This document shows positions 1 through 8,305 of a DNA stretch of 32,536 nt, in pieces (position 1 is the first letter of the stretch; each line of letters opens with the position of its first letter). Under the pieces are notes generated by a model. It worked only from the letters and a program-made list of their open reading frames with translations, was not told the origin of the DNA and searched no databases. Source of the DNA: an uncultured Bacteroidales bacterium (GTDB lineage: Bacteria > Bacteroidota > Bacteroidia > Bacteroidales > Paludibacteraceae). The stretch covers positions 1 through 32,536 of the forward strand of contig ONWR01000021.1 in the NCBI GenBank assembly GCA_900321605.1. The letters run 5' to 3'. Made by a program: the position numbers and the translations under genes.

Positions 1-1
1 C

Positions 2-3000
2 CTCACAGTCAACAAGCCGTACTACAACATCATCAAGGAGAACATCCTCGAAGGCAACTCCGTTGAGTTCTACGGTACAAGCTATAACACCTCCGGTACG
101 TACACGCACTACGCTCGTACACCGGAAGGATGCGACAGCACGACCGTTCTCCAACTCACCGTTCATCCGCTGGTAGATACCGTCATCAACGTCTGCGACA
201 ATGATCTGCCGGTTCTCTGGAGCAACAGATGGAGCGGTAACCAAGAGAGTTACTACACCTCCGGTCTCTATCGCAACGATACGACTATCAACGGAGAGAA
301 GATGTTCTACGGTATACAAGTCAATGTAAGCAAACAAGTCTTCGACACGACGAGAGCCGCTATCTGCGAGGGTTCGTTCTACCGCTTCAAAGAGATCAAT
401 CTCTATGAGCAAGGAATATACCGCGACACGTTGGTAGCAGCTAACGGTTGTGATAGTATCCATACGCTCGTATTGACAGTTAACAAGCCGTACTACAACA
501 CGATCCAAGAGGACATCCTCGAAGGCAGCTACTTCGTCTTCTACGGCGATACGCTCCGCGAGAGTACGACTCTCCACCACAGTGGACGTACACCGGAGGG
601 TTGTGACAGTACGACTATTCTCCAGTTGACCGTTCATCCGATGGTAGATACAGTAGTAACTATCTGCTCTAACGAACTGCCGTACGTATGGCATAACCGT
701 TGGAGCGGAGAGGAAGAGAAGTACTACCGCACAGGTCTGGTTCGCAACGATACCGTCATCGATGGCAAGAAGTTGTTCTATGGTCTCGACCTGCGTGTAA
801 GCGAGCAAGTATTCGACACCATCCGTCACGCGATGTGCGAAGGATCGAGCTACGAGTTTGCTAACCAAGTACTCTACGATGAGGGTATCTACCGCGATAC
901 GCTGGTAAGCAAAGCAACCGGCTGTGACAGCATCGTGACCTTGATCCTGACGGTTAACAAGCCGTACTACAATATCATCCGTGAGACGATCCTCGAAGGT
1001 CAGTACTACATCTTCTACGGCGACACAATCCGTGAGACCAAAGCGGTAACTCACAGTACCCGTACGCCACAAGGATGCGACAGTACGACGATCCTTGAGT
1101 TGACCGTACACCAACTGGTTGATACCGTCATCACGATCTGTTCGACCGACCTGCCGTACGTATGGACGAATAAGTGGAACGGAATGACGGAGACCTTCTA
1201 CAAAGAGGGTACCTACCGCAACGACACCTCAATGAACGGCGAACGCTACTTCTACGGAGTGAAACTTGTGGTTAATACTCCTGCATTCGACACCATCCGT
1301 CATACGATGTGCGAAGGCGACTACTACCTGTTCCAAGGTCAGCCGGTTTACGAGGCAGGTATCTATCGTGATACGCTCCAAGCGGCTAACGGATGTGACA
1401 GCATCGTTACTCATATCATCACGGTGAACAAGCCGTACTACAACTACCGCGTTGAGCATGTGCTCGAAGGTGACTCGGTTCTGTTCTTCAACGCATGGTA
1501 TAAGGAAACGGGCACGTACACGCATTATGGTCAGAAGATCGGTGGTTGCGACAGTACCAGCATCCTGCAACTCGTTGTTCACCAACTCGTGGATACGGTT
1601 GTGACCGTCTGCTCGACCGACCTGCCGTACACATGGATAAATAAGTGGACAGGTAGCACTACCCTCCTCTACGCAGCGGGTACGTATCGCAATGATACCA
1701 CCAATGTCAACGGAGAAAGGATGTTCTACGGTCTGCAACTAATCGTACGTCAGCCGAGCGATACCACTATCTATCGTGAGATTTGCGAAGGTAGCAGTTA
1801 TAAGTTCAACGGACGTGACCTGACTGTTGGCGGTGAGTACCGCGACACACTCATCAACACGATCGGTTGCGACAGTGTGATCATCCTCAACCTCAATGTA
1901 CTCAAGACCTACCACAATGTGGTTTATCATTCGATCTTTGAAGGCGATTCGGTTGAATTCCAAGGCAAGTACTACAAGACCGCCGGCAATTATCCGTTCC
2001 ACTTCACGAGCTCGTATGGTTGCGATAGTATCATTGAGTTGCAGTTGACGGTTAACCGCCTCTACGATGACTCCATCTCCATCTGTGCCAACGATCTGCC
2101 GTACGTATGGAACGGCAAGACCATCTACGAGTCCGGTATCTACCGCGACACCGTAGTCAATACACAAGGCAAGGAGACGGCTATCGGTCTGAAGGTAACT
2201 GTACTGCCGATTGCTCATGCACCGGAAGCGATTGTAGCTACCATCTGCGAAGGTGACTACTACAAGTTCGGTGATTCACTGTTGACCGTACAAGGTACGT
2301 ATTACGACACGCTCGTTGCTGTAAACGGTTGCGACAGTATCGTCATGCTCGCACTACAGGTAATGCCGACTAAGCATCAGTTAGATACCAAGACGATTTT
2401 CGAGGGCGACACCGTCATGTTCTACGGCGATACCTTGACTATATCGGGTATCTATACGCATAGCGATACGACCGAGAACGGTTGTGCTAACACGCACCAA
2501 CTCGTACTCACCGTACTGAAAGAGGCAAGAAGGGATACAACAGCATACGTCTGCGAGAATAAGTTGCCGTTCATCTGGCAAGGATACGAGTTCAATCAGT
2601 CGGGCGACTACGAAGTACCGACCGCTTGGACCGATTCCTCACGCGTTGTTACTACCCTCCACCTGATCGTACGCGAAGCTCCGTACAAAGAGTTGAATAT
2701 CTCCTTGTGTTACGGTAATATGTTTATTGTGAACAGAGATACGATCAAAGAGAGCGGTACGTACGACTATACCGTTCCGACGCCTCTGGGTTGCGACTCC
2801 TTGATACGTTATATCGTCAGCGTTCATAACCGATTCGAGCGTTGGGATACAGCTCATATCTCTGATCAGCAATATTATGAATTCCCTGCTGATGATGGAT
2901 CTTTGCGTCAACTGACTATACCGGGAGACTACGAGTACACCGGTAAGACTGAGGATACAGGATGCGACAGTATTATCCACCTCCACTTGGTAGTTCATCC

Positions 3001-5182
3001 GTCGTATTACTTCAAAGATTCGATAGAGATCTGTAAGTCTGATGCGAACTATCCGTACGTATGGAAAGATGGTCATGATTCAGTTATTACGACGATCTAT
3101 GAGTCCGGTACATACTTCAACAAGCACTTGACAGCACGTTACGGATTCGATAGTATCTATGAGCTGAAAGTAGCTGTTTACGATTCGTATCTGATTGAAG
3201 AGAAATACGAAATCGGAGTAGACGAACATCTGGATATTCATGGTCAGGATATCTCCAAGGCGGGTATCTACTATGACAGTCTGCTCTCGTCTCACGGATG
3301 TGACTCTATCTATAAGATTGTGGTGAACCCCAAACGCGTGAAAGAGTTCACATGGACCAAAGAGATCTGTCAGGGTGAATACTTCGAACTCCCGGACGGC
3401 AAAAAGCTCACGCAAACAGGTAACTACAAGTACATTTCTCCAACAAAAGATAGTGTGATCTATCTGAGTCTGAACGTCATCTCGGTATCTTACACCGAGG
3501 AGCGAATCGTCATTGCGAAAGCGTCCTTGCAGCCTTGCGGCGGAACCGACCCGAACTGTTATTCTTACCTCAACCCGACGAACGGCAAACTGTACACCGA
3601 TCTGCATGTAGGTTATAACATCTTCGATGAGCGTTCTGCAAGCGGTACGAAGTGCGATAATATCCATCGAATCATCATTATCGTTACGGAGCACTATAAC
3701 AAGACTTGGGATCAAATTCCATTGTGTCCGGACGGACAGATCGAGATCAACGGTACAGTGATCACTCAACCGGGTTCGTACCAGATCGAGTGTCTGAGTG
3801 ACTTGACCGGTGAGATGGATTCGCTATACCGCGTGAAGGTTTATCAGGCTAAGTCGTACAATATGCCGGCAGTCGATGTGACGATTTGTCAAAACGAGTT
3901 GCCGTACATCTTCGCCGGTGAGACTCTGAGACGTGCCGGAAGCTACACCTTCACCAAAGAGACCAGAGAAGGCTGCGACAGTATCGTACGCATCAACCTG
4001 TCCGTCAACCCGACTTACCACGAATATACGGATGTAACGATACCGGATTACGAGAAGTATCTGTGGAAAGATGGTATTGAATACAATCAGACCGGCGAAT
4101 ACGACTACGTACTGCCGACGATCAACAGCTGTGATAGTACGAATACCCTCCGTCTGACCGTTATTCCGACTCAGCGGTACACCTCCGTAGATACCATCTG
4201 CGAGGGACAAGAGTACACGTGGAGAGGCAAAACGTACAGAGAGAGCGGATATTTCACCGATACTGTTTATCGTCAGGAGTCCCTCTTCTCGGCTATCTAC
4301 ACGCTGCAACTGACCGTACTGAGTCCGACCTTCGTTAAGAATGCGACGGCAACCGACTTCTGTGCGGATGACAAAGAGTTCAATGTTTCGTTCTCGTACT
4401 CCGGTGCTAAACCAACCACGTACAGCATCTACTTCGATGCACAAGCAAAGAGCGTTGGATTCCAAGACATCATCAACAAACAGTTGCTCGGCGAAGATAA
4501 GATTGCTACTATCCCTGTTCCGCAGAGGAGCGATACCCTGCCGATGGGTCAGAACAACTACATCAAGCCGAACTGGTACACCATGCGTCTGGTATTTGAC
4601 AATGGTGCCTGCGCTCCGAGCAGCGTCGATAATATCAAGTTCTGCGTTAAGTATCCGAGCTGGATCATTGAGCAGAACTGGGACGACGTAGTAGCTCCGC
4701 TGAACAAGACGAACAACGGTAGATACGAGTTCTCGCAGGTAGAATGGCAAATCACACGTACCATTGGTACCTACACGGATGTGATCAGTATTCCGAACAA
4801 CGGTCAAGGTTACCTGCACTACGACGACCTGCGTGTGGGCGATGAAGTATTCATGATCGCTACCCGTAAGGGTGAGAACTACTCTATCCCGAGCTGTCCG
4901 ATTGTTATTCAGCCGTACGCTTCGAGCACTGGTAACGAACCGACCCTCGTAGATCCGATCTACGTATATCCGAAGATGGCTCCGCGTCATGCGCCGAAGA
5001 TCACCATCGAAGCTCCGCAAGGCTGCGAGTACACCATCTACTCGTCTATGGGTTCGTTCATCTCCAGCGGCTCTATGGAAGCTGGTAAGCAAGAAGTAAC
5101 CCTGCCCAATACCAACGGTATCTACTTCATCCGTACTGTACAAGGCAAGGAAGACACGACGCATAAGGTAGTCCTCTACTAA
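2..5182 (+). CDS. Giant secreted cysteine-rich repeat protein with T9SS type A sorting domain (5' end outside window)
   Basis: The frame is open from the first bases, so this is the last 1726 residues of a longer protein. It is built from tandem modules carrying recurring motifs: CEGxxYxF, YRDTL, GCDSI, NKPYYN, ILEG, FYGDT, GCDSTTIL and LPYVW. In the first part these form a three-part unit of about 157 residues; later modules are more divergent. Paired cysteines in each module (CEG or ICS, and GCDS) could form disulfides or bind metal; this is inference. The last 70 or so residues (IYSSMGSFISSG, then LPNTNGIYFIRTV, ending KVVLY) match the T9SS type A C-terminal sorting domain, so the protein is expected to be exported and anchored at or released from the cell surface. 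An adhesin or surface-filament role is likely but unproven. The signal peptide would lie upstream of the window. The TAA stop is followed by a strong terminator. Confidence 0.9.
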   Translation, partial: LTVNKPYYNIIKENILEGNSVEFYGTSYNTSGTYTHYARTPEGCDSTTVLQLTVHPLVDTVINVCDNDLPVLWSNRWSGNQESYYTSGLYRNDTTINGEKMFYGIQVNVSKQVFDTTRAAICEGSFYRFKEINLYEQGIYRDTLVAANGCDSIHTLVLTVNKPYYNTIQEDILEGSYFVFYGDTLRESTTLHHSGRTPEGCDSTTILQLTVHPMVDTVVTICSNELPYVWHNRWSGEEEKYYRTGLVRNDTVIDGKKLFYGLDLRVSEQVFDTIRHAMCEGSSYEFANQVLYDEGIYRDTLVSKATGCDSIVTLILTVNKPYYNIIRETILEGQYYIFYGDTIRETKAVTHSTRTPQGCDSTTILELTVHQLVDTVITICSTDLPYVWTNKWNGMTETFYKEGTYRNDTSMNGERYFYGVKLVVNTPAFDTIRHTMCEGDYYLFQGQPVYEAGIYRDTLQAANGCDSIVTHIITVNKPYYNYRVEHVLEGDSVLFFNAWYKETGTYTHYGQKIGGCDSTSILQLVVHQLVDTVVTVCSTDLPYTWINKWTGSTTLLYAAGTYRNDTTNVNGERMFYGLQLIVRQPSDTTIYREICEGSSYKFNGRDLTVGGEYRDTLINTIGCDSVIILNLNVLKTYHNVVYHSIFEGDSVEFQGKYYKTAGNYPFHFTSSYGCDSIIELQLTVNRLYDDSISICANDLPYVWNGKTIYESGIYRDTVVNTQGKETAIGLKVTVLPIAHAPEAIVATICEGDYYKFGDSLLTVQGTYYDTLVAVNGCDSIVMLALQVMPTKHQLDTKTIFEGDTVMFYGDTLTISGIYTHSDTTENGCANTHQLVLTVLKEARRDTTAYVCENKLPFIWQGYEFNQSGDYEVPTAWTDSSRVVTTLHLIVREAPYKELNISLCYGNMFIVNRDTIKESGTYDYTVPTPLGCDSLIRYIVSVHNRFERWDTAHISDQQYYEFPADDGSLRQLTIPGDYEYTGKTEDTGCDSIIHLHLVVHPSYYFKDSIEICKSDANYPYVWKDGHDSVITTIYESGTYFNKHLTARYGFDSIYELKVAVYDSYLIEEKYEIGVDEHLDIHGQDISKAGIYYDSLLSSHGCDSIYKIVVNPKRVKEFTWTKEICQGEYFELPDGKKLTQTGNYKYISPTKDSVIYLSLNVISVSYTEERIVIAKASLQPCGGTDPNCYSYLNPTNGKLYTDLHVGYNIFDERSASGTKCDNIHRIIIIVTEHYNKTWDQIPLCPDGQIEINGTVITQPGSYQIECLSDLTGEMDSLYRVKVYQAKSYNMPAVDVTICQNELPYIFAGETLRRAGSYTFTKETREGCDSIVRINLSVNPTYHEYTDVTIPDYEKYLWKDGIEYNQTGEYDYVLPTINSCDSTNTLRLTVIPTQRYTSVDTICEGQEYTWRGKTYRESGYFTDTVYRQESLFSAIYTLQLTVLSPTFVKNATATDFCADDKEFNVSFSYSGAKPTTYSIYFDAQAKSVGFQDIINKQLLGEDKIATIPVPQRSDTLPMGQNNYIKPNWYTMRLVFDNGACAPSSVDNIKFCVKYPSWIIEQNWDDVVAPLNKTNNGRYEFSQVEWQITRTIGTYTDVISIPNNGQGYLHYDDLRVGDEVFMIATRKGENYSIPSCPIVIQPYASSTGNEPTLVDPIYVYPKMAPRHAPKITIEAPQGCEYTIYSSMGSFISSGSMEAGKQEVTLPNTNGIYFIRTVQGKEDTTHKVVLY
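11..1900 (+). repeat. Four near-identical 471-474 bp tandem repeats inside the giant repeat gene
   Basis: The codons for the NKPYYN motif begin at 11, 482, 956 and 1427, and the aligned diverged copy (LKTYHN) begins at 1901, giving periods of 471, 474, 471 and 474 bases (157 or 158 residues). Long stretches of nucleotide identity are visible between copies, for example around aacaagccgtactacaac. Downstream of 1901 the same module pattern continues but with much lower identity and variable length. The high identity of the 5' copies suggests recent duplication or gene conversion. Confidence 0.85.
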
Positions 5183-5202
5183 GAGGGCTGCCTAACTACC
5201 AT

Positions 5203-5232
5203 AAAACCCCGCGAAATAGATCGCGGGGTTTT
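5203..5232. terminator. Strong bidirectional rho-independent terminator
   Basis: A perfect 12-bp stem (AAAACCCCGCGA at 5203-5214 with its complement at 5221-5232) closes a 6-base loop. It starts 20 bases after the stop codon of the giant repeat gene, and the GC core is flanked by A and T runs, so it can work for transcripts from either side. The convergent nrdDG transcript also ends here. Confidence 0.9.
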
Positions 5233-5242
5233 CTGGTTTTAG

Positions 5243-5300
5243 AAATTAAAAATTAAAAGTCGTTGGTCGTTGGTCGTTAGTCGATAGTCGTTAGTCCGAA
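5243..5300. repeat. Two adjacent heptamer arrays (AAATTAA)2 and (GTCGTTR)5
   Basis: Bases 5243-5256 contain two AAATTAA units. Bases 5259-5293 contain GTCGTTG, GTCGTTG, GTCGTTA, GTCGATA and GTCGTTA in exact 7-base register, followed by a degenerate unit to 5300. A small hairpin (TTAGTC-CGAA-GACTAA, 5291-5306) and an 18-bp AT palindrome (5312-5329) follow; the palindrome overlaps the nrdG stop codon. This is the spacer between the two convergent transcription units. Confidence 0.85.
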
Positions 5301-5327
5301 GACTAATTCCTAATTCAAAATTTTGAA

Positions 5328-5792
5328 TTATAAGCTTTTCTTCCAGAAAGTGGAAGTAATATCTTCCCATTGGTTCCCTACCCGTTTGTAGAGACGCTGA
5401 TTCGTTTTCTCACTCTTAAGACCTCCAAGGGATTCGATATACGGTCCGAACTTTATGAAGTTGAAAGTTGATAGTTGAAAGTTAAAAGAAGTTTCCGGAG
5501 TAGCGGGACGACCGGAATACCAAGCCGTTTTTAATCCCTGCACATGACTTGCCAAACGAACGACCTCCTCCGGATCGGCATCTCCGCCCATGAACGCTAC
5601 ACAGGTGATAAGACCCTTATAGCGTCCTGTCAGATCGTCTAAGAGTGCCTCGTTGAGTTCCTCTCCTATGTCTTCCCACAAATGCTGACTATGGCATCCC
5701 GGGCAATGACAAGGACAGTTAGAGAGATTAAGGGCGAGGGTTACCTCGCCCGGAATCTCTTGAAAGACTATGTCGAATGATGCTACTTTCAA
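5328..5792 (-). CDS. nrdG: Anaerobic ribonucleotide reductase activating protein (radical SAM)
   Basis: This 154-residue radical SAM activase would generate the glycyl radical on the class III reductase NrdD. The cluster-binding CxxxCxxC is visible as C26-PCH-C30-PG-C33, and the start of the chain (SFDIVFQEIPGEVTLALNLSNC) fits the Bacteroidetes NrdG pattern. It lies 28 bases after nrdD on the same strand. Two oddities stand out. The only upstream-compatible start is TTG at 5792, directly after an AT heptamer array, with no in-frame ATG before the stop at 5814-5816. Also, residues of the segment FNFQLSTFNF are encoded by a heptamer array (5460-5487), apparently a repeat insertion in a variable linker before the conserved FIKFGPYIESLGG segment. 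Confidence 0.9.
   Translation of the reverse strand: MKVASFDIVFQEIPGEVTLALNLSNCPCHCPGCHSQHLWEDIGEELNEALLDDLTGRYKGLITCVAFMGGDADPEEVVRLASHVQGLKTAWYSGRPATPETSFNFQLSTFNFIKFGPYIESLGGLKSEKTNQRLYKRVGNQWEDITSTFWKKSL
5460..5487. repeat. Heptamer array (GTTGAWA)4 inside nrdG
   Basis: Units GTTGAAA, GTTGATA, GTTGAAA and GTTAAAA run in exact 7-base register on the plus strand, in the coding region of nrdG. The same heptamer family, in the other orientation, forms the spacers at 14310-14365 and 15374-15408. Confidence 0.85.
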
Positions 5793-5816
5793 ATTAAAAA
5801 TTAAAATTAAAAATTA
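5791..5816. repeat. AT heptamer array between nrdD and nrdG
   Basis: Copies of AAATTAA and AATTAA fill nearly all of the 28-base spacer between the nrdD stop codon and the TTG start of nrdG. They occupy the place where a ribosome binding site would be expected. The same unit occurs at 5243-5256 and 22716-22753. Confidence 0.8.
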
Positions 5817-5820
5817 CGAA

Positions 5821-7920
5821 TTAGCACTGCGGTGCTTTCTGCTTCTCTGCGTAGTAACGCTGGGCTGCCTCTTTCTGACGCGCCTCTGAGAAGTTCGACA
5901 CACGCTTCATATAACCGATGACGCGGGTCAGATAGTCCACGTTCTTCGAGTGACAGCAAGGACACTCTTTGAGGTAACGCTTGTCAATATGACCACAGTC
6001 GTTGCAGACCGTATTCGGGATATTGAAGGTGAAGTAGTTACAGCCCTCTACAGCCGCTACGCGCAGCAGTTGACGGTATTGCTCTTTGCTGAGGTGCTCC
6101 TCTAAGTTGCAGTGCAGCGCACTACCACCGGTGAGGTGCTCGATGTATTTGCGTCCGTGCAGACGGAAACGATCCAATACGTTCAGGCTCTTGTCCTCTA
6201 CTACGTAGAAATAGCTGTTGTAGCAATCACGCGGTACTACATAGCCGTCCTCTTTGTCCCATTTAGCGTGCTTAACACCCACGTTCTCCGCAGGGATCAT
6301 CTCGCAGTTGAACATAACGTCCTTCGTGCGGTACTCTTTGTTCTTCTTCTCAATGATACCGAGCAGCTCCTGAACGAAGTGTGCGTATTCTGGTGTATCT
6401 TTGATCTCCAAGCCGAGGAATTCAGCAGCCTCCACCAAACCGTTCACACCGATGGTGAGGTATTGACGACCGATGTTGATATAACCGGCGTCGAAGAGCG
6501 GCAACATGCCTTTCTCCTGCAGGTTCTTGAGGTTCTCGTTGTAAGCCAACTGCACCTTGTGCATGAGATCTACTACATCCTCAATGTATGCTTGGTAAGG
6601 GATGTTATTACGAACAGCGTACTGGATAGAACGGTTGAGGTTGATGGTGAGCACCGATTTCGAGCCCGTAGAGATACCACCGGCACCGAGAGTATAGCTG
6701 AAGCTATTATCGGTGATTGCGTTACGCAAACGGCAGCACGAAGAGAGACTGTCGGCATTATCGGATACATAGGTGAAGAAAGAGTGACCTTTCGAATACA
6801 TCTCTGCGGTGAAATCGCCGTACTCTTTGTCCTTGATGTCTCCGTTCTCAGCCAAGAGCGCCATCGTCTCTACCGGGAAGGTCAGGACGCAACGGGTACG
6901 CTCTTCGTTGAACCAGTTCATGAAACGACGCTGCAACCAATCCAAGCTCTCCCAGTGAGGTGCCTCACCGTTCGGGAAACGGAAGTTATCGAACAGGCTC
7001 TTGAAATAGTAGCGGTCATAGTAGCTGATATTCCAGAAGACAGATTGGAAATTACGCGCACCCGAAGGCTGATTCAGGCTATACACCACCTGCTGGAAGT
7101 AGTCGGTAATGACCTTATCGATCGTACGACGCTTGAGGCTGAGATCGACTACCTCGTCCGCACGTTTGTAGTAATCCTCACCGAACTCCTGCTCAATGAA
7201 ATAGTTCATGTACATCAGGAACTCAGGCGTAGCGCAGGCACCGGAGAGCATGGAGGATACCATGAAGACCATGTTGATGAATCCGCCGCAGAACGACTTG
7301 AGGTTGTGAGGAGGCGTAGCGTTACCGCCAATGGATTTGGTACCACCGATGAGCCAAGGATACATGGTGATAGAAGCGCAGTAGTTCGCCAAGTTGGTCT
7401 CGTCATTCTTGTAGATAAAATGCTGATTCAAAAGCTGCATATAACGGTCGCTCAACTCCTTGCCGAACATCTCTTTGATGCGCTCGGTCAGCAAACGACG
7501 GTTCAGACGGATGAAGCCCTGCTTCGGCAGCTCGCCGATGAGCGTAGCAATGTTCTTGTGCTCCACGTTCGCATTCGCATCGAACTTACTACCCTCTGCC
7601 GCATTGGAAGCCTGCACGTAGTTCATCATGAAATCCAGACGCTGCTGGGTCTCACGATCCTCTGTGTGTCCCTGACGATAGAGGATGAACGCCTTAGCAA
7701 CCTGATAGTATCCTTCGCTCATCAAAGCGACCTCCACTTGGTTTTGGATCTCCTCGACCGTTACGCCGTTATGTACCCGCAGATGCGAAAGAATAGCACT
7801 GAGTGTTTCCTCTGTCGCAAATGCACCTACTGCCAAGAATGCCTTAGCAATCGCGTTTTTGATTTTGTCAATGGTAAAAAGTTCTTTTTTACCGTCACGT
7901 TTAATAATGTATGTTTCCAT
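5821..7920 (-). CDS. nrdD: Anaerobic (class III) ribonucleoside-triphosphate reductase
   Basis: The 699-residue NrdD reduces ribonucleotides to deoxyribonucleotides in the absence of oxygen using a glycyl radical. An ATP-cone regulatory domain opens the protein (METYIIKRDGKKELFTIDKI). The C-terminus carries a zinc-site pattern C639xxC642 with C653xxC656, followed by the glycyl radical motif RVIGYM with the radical glycine at G669. A Cys pair in the SLSSCCRLRN segment (C395-C396) lies where the finger-loop active-site cysteine is expected; that assignment is inference. The ATG start at 7920 fits the family N-terminus. A clear promoter lies about 140 bases upstream, and nrdG follows in the same unit. 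Confidence 0.96.
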   Translation of the reverse strand: METYIIKRDGKKELFTIDKIKNAIAKAFLAVGAFATEETLSAILSHLRVHNGVTVEEIQNQVEVALMSEGYYQVAKAFILYRQGHTEDRETQQRLDFMMNYVQASNAAEGSKFDANANVEHKNIATLIGELPKQGFIRLNRRLLTERIKEMFGKELSDRYMQLLNQHFIYKNDETNLANYCASITMYPWLIGGTKSIGGNATPPHNLKSFCGGFINMVFMVSSMLSGACATPEFLMYMNYFIEQEFGEDYYKRADEVVDLSLKRRTIDKVITDYFQQVVYSLNQPSGARNFQSVFWNISYYDRYYFKSLFDNFRFPNGEAPHWESLDWLQRRFMNWFNEERTRCVLTFPVETMALLAENGDIKDKEYGDFTAEMYSKGHSFFTYVSDNADSLSSCCRLRNAITDNSFSYTLGAGGISTGSKSVLTINLNRSIQYAVRNNIPYQAYIEDVVDLMHKVQLAYNENLKNLQEKGMLPLFDAGYINIGRQYLTIGVNGLVEAAEFLGLEIKDTPEYAHFVQELLGIIEKKNKEYRTKDVMFNCEMIPAENVGVKHAKWDKEDGYVVPRDCYNSYFYVVEDKSLNVLDRFRLHGRKYIEHLTGGSALHCNLEEHLSKEQYRQLLRVAAVEGCNYFTFNIPNTVCNDCGHIDKRYLKECPCCHSKNVDYLTRVIGYMKRVSNFSEARQKEAAQRYYAEKQKAPQC

Positions 7921-7957
7921 ATATATAATGTTATAAAATCACTTATCTCTCGAAGAT

Positions 7958-8007
7958 GGACCGACATTGGACCGATAACGGACCGACATTGGTCCGACAT
8001 TGACCCG
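7958..8007. repeat. 11-bp tandem repeats in the nrdDG leader
   Basis: Four and a half units of an 11-base repeat (GGACCGACATT, GGACCGATAAC, GGACCGACATT, GGTCCGACATT, then GACCCG) lie between the nrdDG promoter and the nrdD start, so they should be in the 5' untranslated leader. GGACC at 7980-7984 and GGTCC at 7991-7995 can pair into a small hairpin. It does not resemble the NrdR box known from other bacteria. Confidence 0.8.
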
Positions 8008-8058
8008 TTCAAGTCGAGGAATTTTCTTCCATCTAATAATAGCGGCGAAAATGCGGTG

Positions 8059-8090
8059 CAAAGGTACAACAAATTTTTGAATTGTGCAAA
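8059..8090 (-). promoter_or_regulatory. Promoter of nrdDG
   Basis: Read on the minus strand, TTTG (8087-8090) and TACCTTTG (8059-8066) are separated by exactly 20 bases, matching the Bacteroidetes -33/-7 consensus. Transcription would begin near 8052, giving a leader of about 130 bases. The remainder of the 7921-8305 gap up to 8235 is AT-rich and holds no convincing gene. Confidence 0.85.
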
Positions 8091-8246
8091 TTTTTTGACA
8101 AATATTTTTCAACAAAATTTCACAAAGTTATCCAAAACTTTCAGTCTTTTTACTCATTATCAGCGATTTACATTTTTTATTAACACAAAAAGTTTTCCAA
8201 AACATAAATTTGTTAATAAATCATGGTCACATAAAACAAAAAAGAA

Positions 8247-8265
8247 GGCTGCGCCCAGCGCAGCC
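8247..8265 (-). terminator. Rho-independent terminator of the 8306-10372 gene
   Basis: A perfect 8-bp GC-rich stem (GGCTGCGC with GCGCAGCC) and a 3-base loop lie 40 bases beyond the stop codon of the minus-strand gene. On the minus strand the stem is followed by a T-rich run (complement of AAAACAAAAAAG). Confidence 0.85.
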
Positions 8266-8305
8266 CTCATTTTTCCTATGTTTGACCTATAAAATGGTCG
8301 ATTTT

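Noticed and set aside
3824-5164. 446-codon antisense frame in the giant repeat gene (and similar ones at 1229-3769)
   Set aside because: They mirror the repeats of the real gene in another frame, are rich in Arg and Val as expected for shadows, and have no promoter.
5243-5300. CRISPR array
   Set aside because: Units of 7 bases in direct contact with no spacers are simple tandem repeats, not CRISPR.
8100-8215. DnaA-box-like TTATCCAAA and oriC-like AT-rich DNA
   Set aside because: Only one imperfect box is present and there is no dnaA, dnaN or gidA nearby; AT-richness is normal for spacers here.
6112-8292. 726-codon open frame antisense to nrdD
   Set aside because: It is a shadow of the strongly biased codons of nrdD; the translation has no recognisable domains, and it runs past the nrdD promoter into AT-rich DNA.
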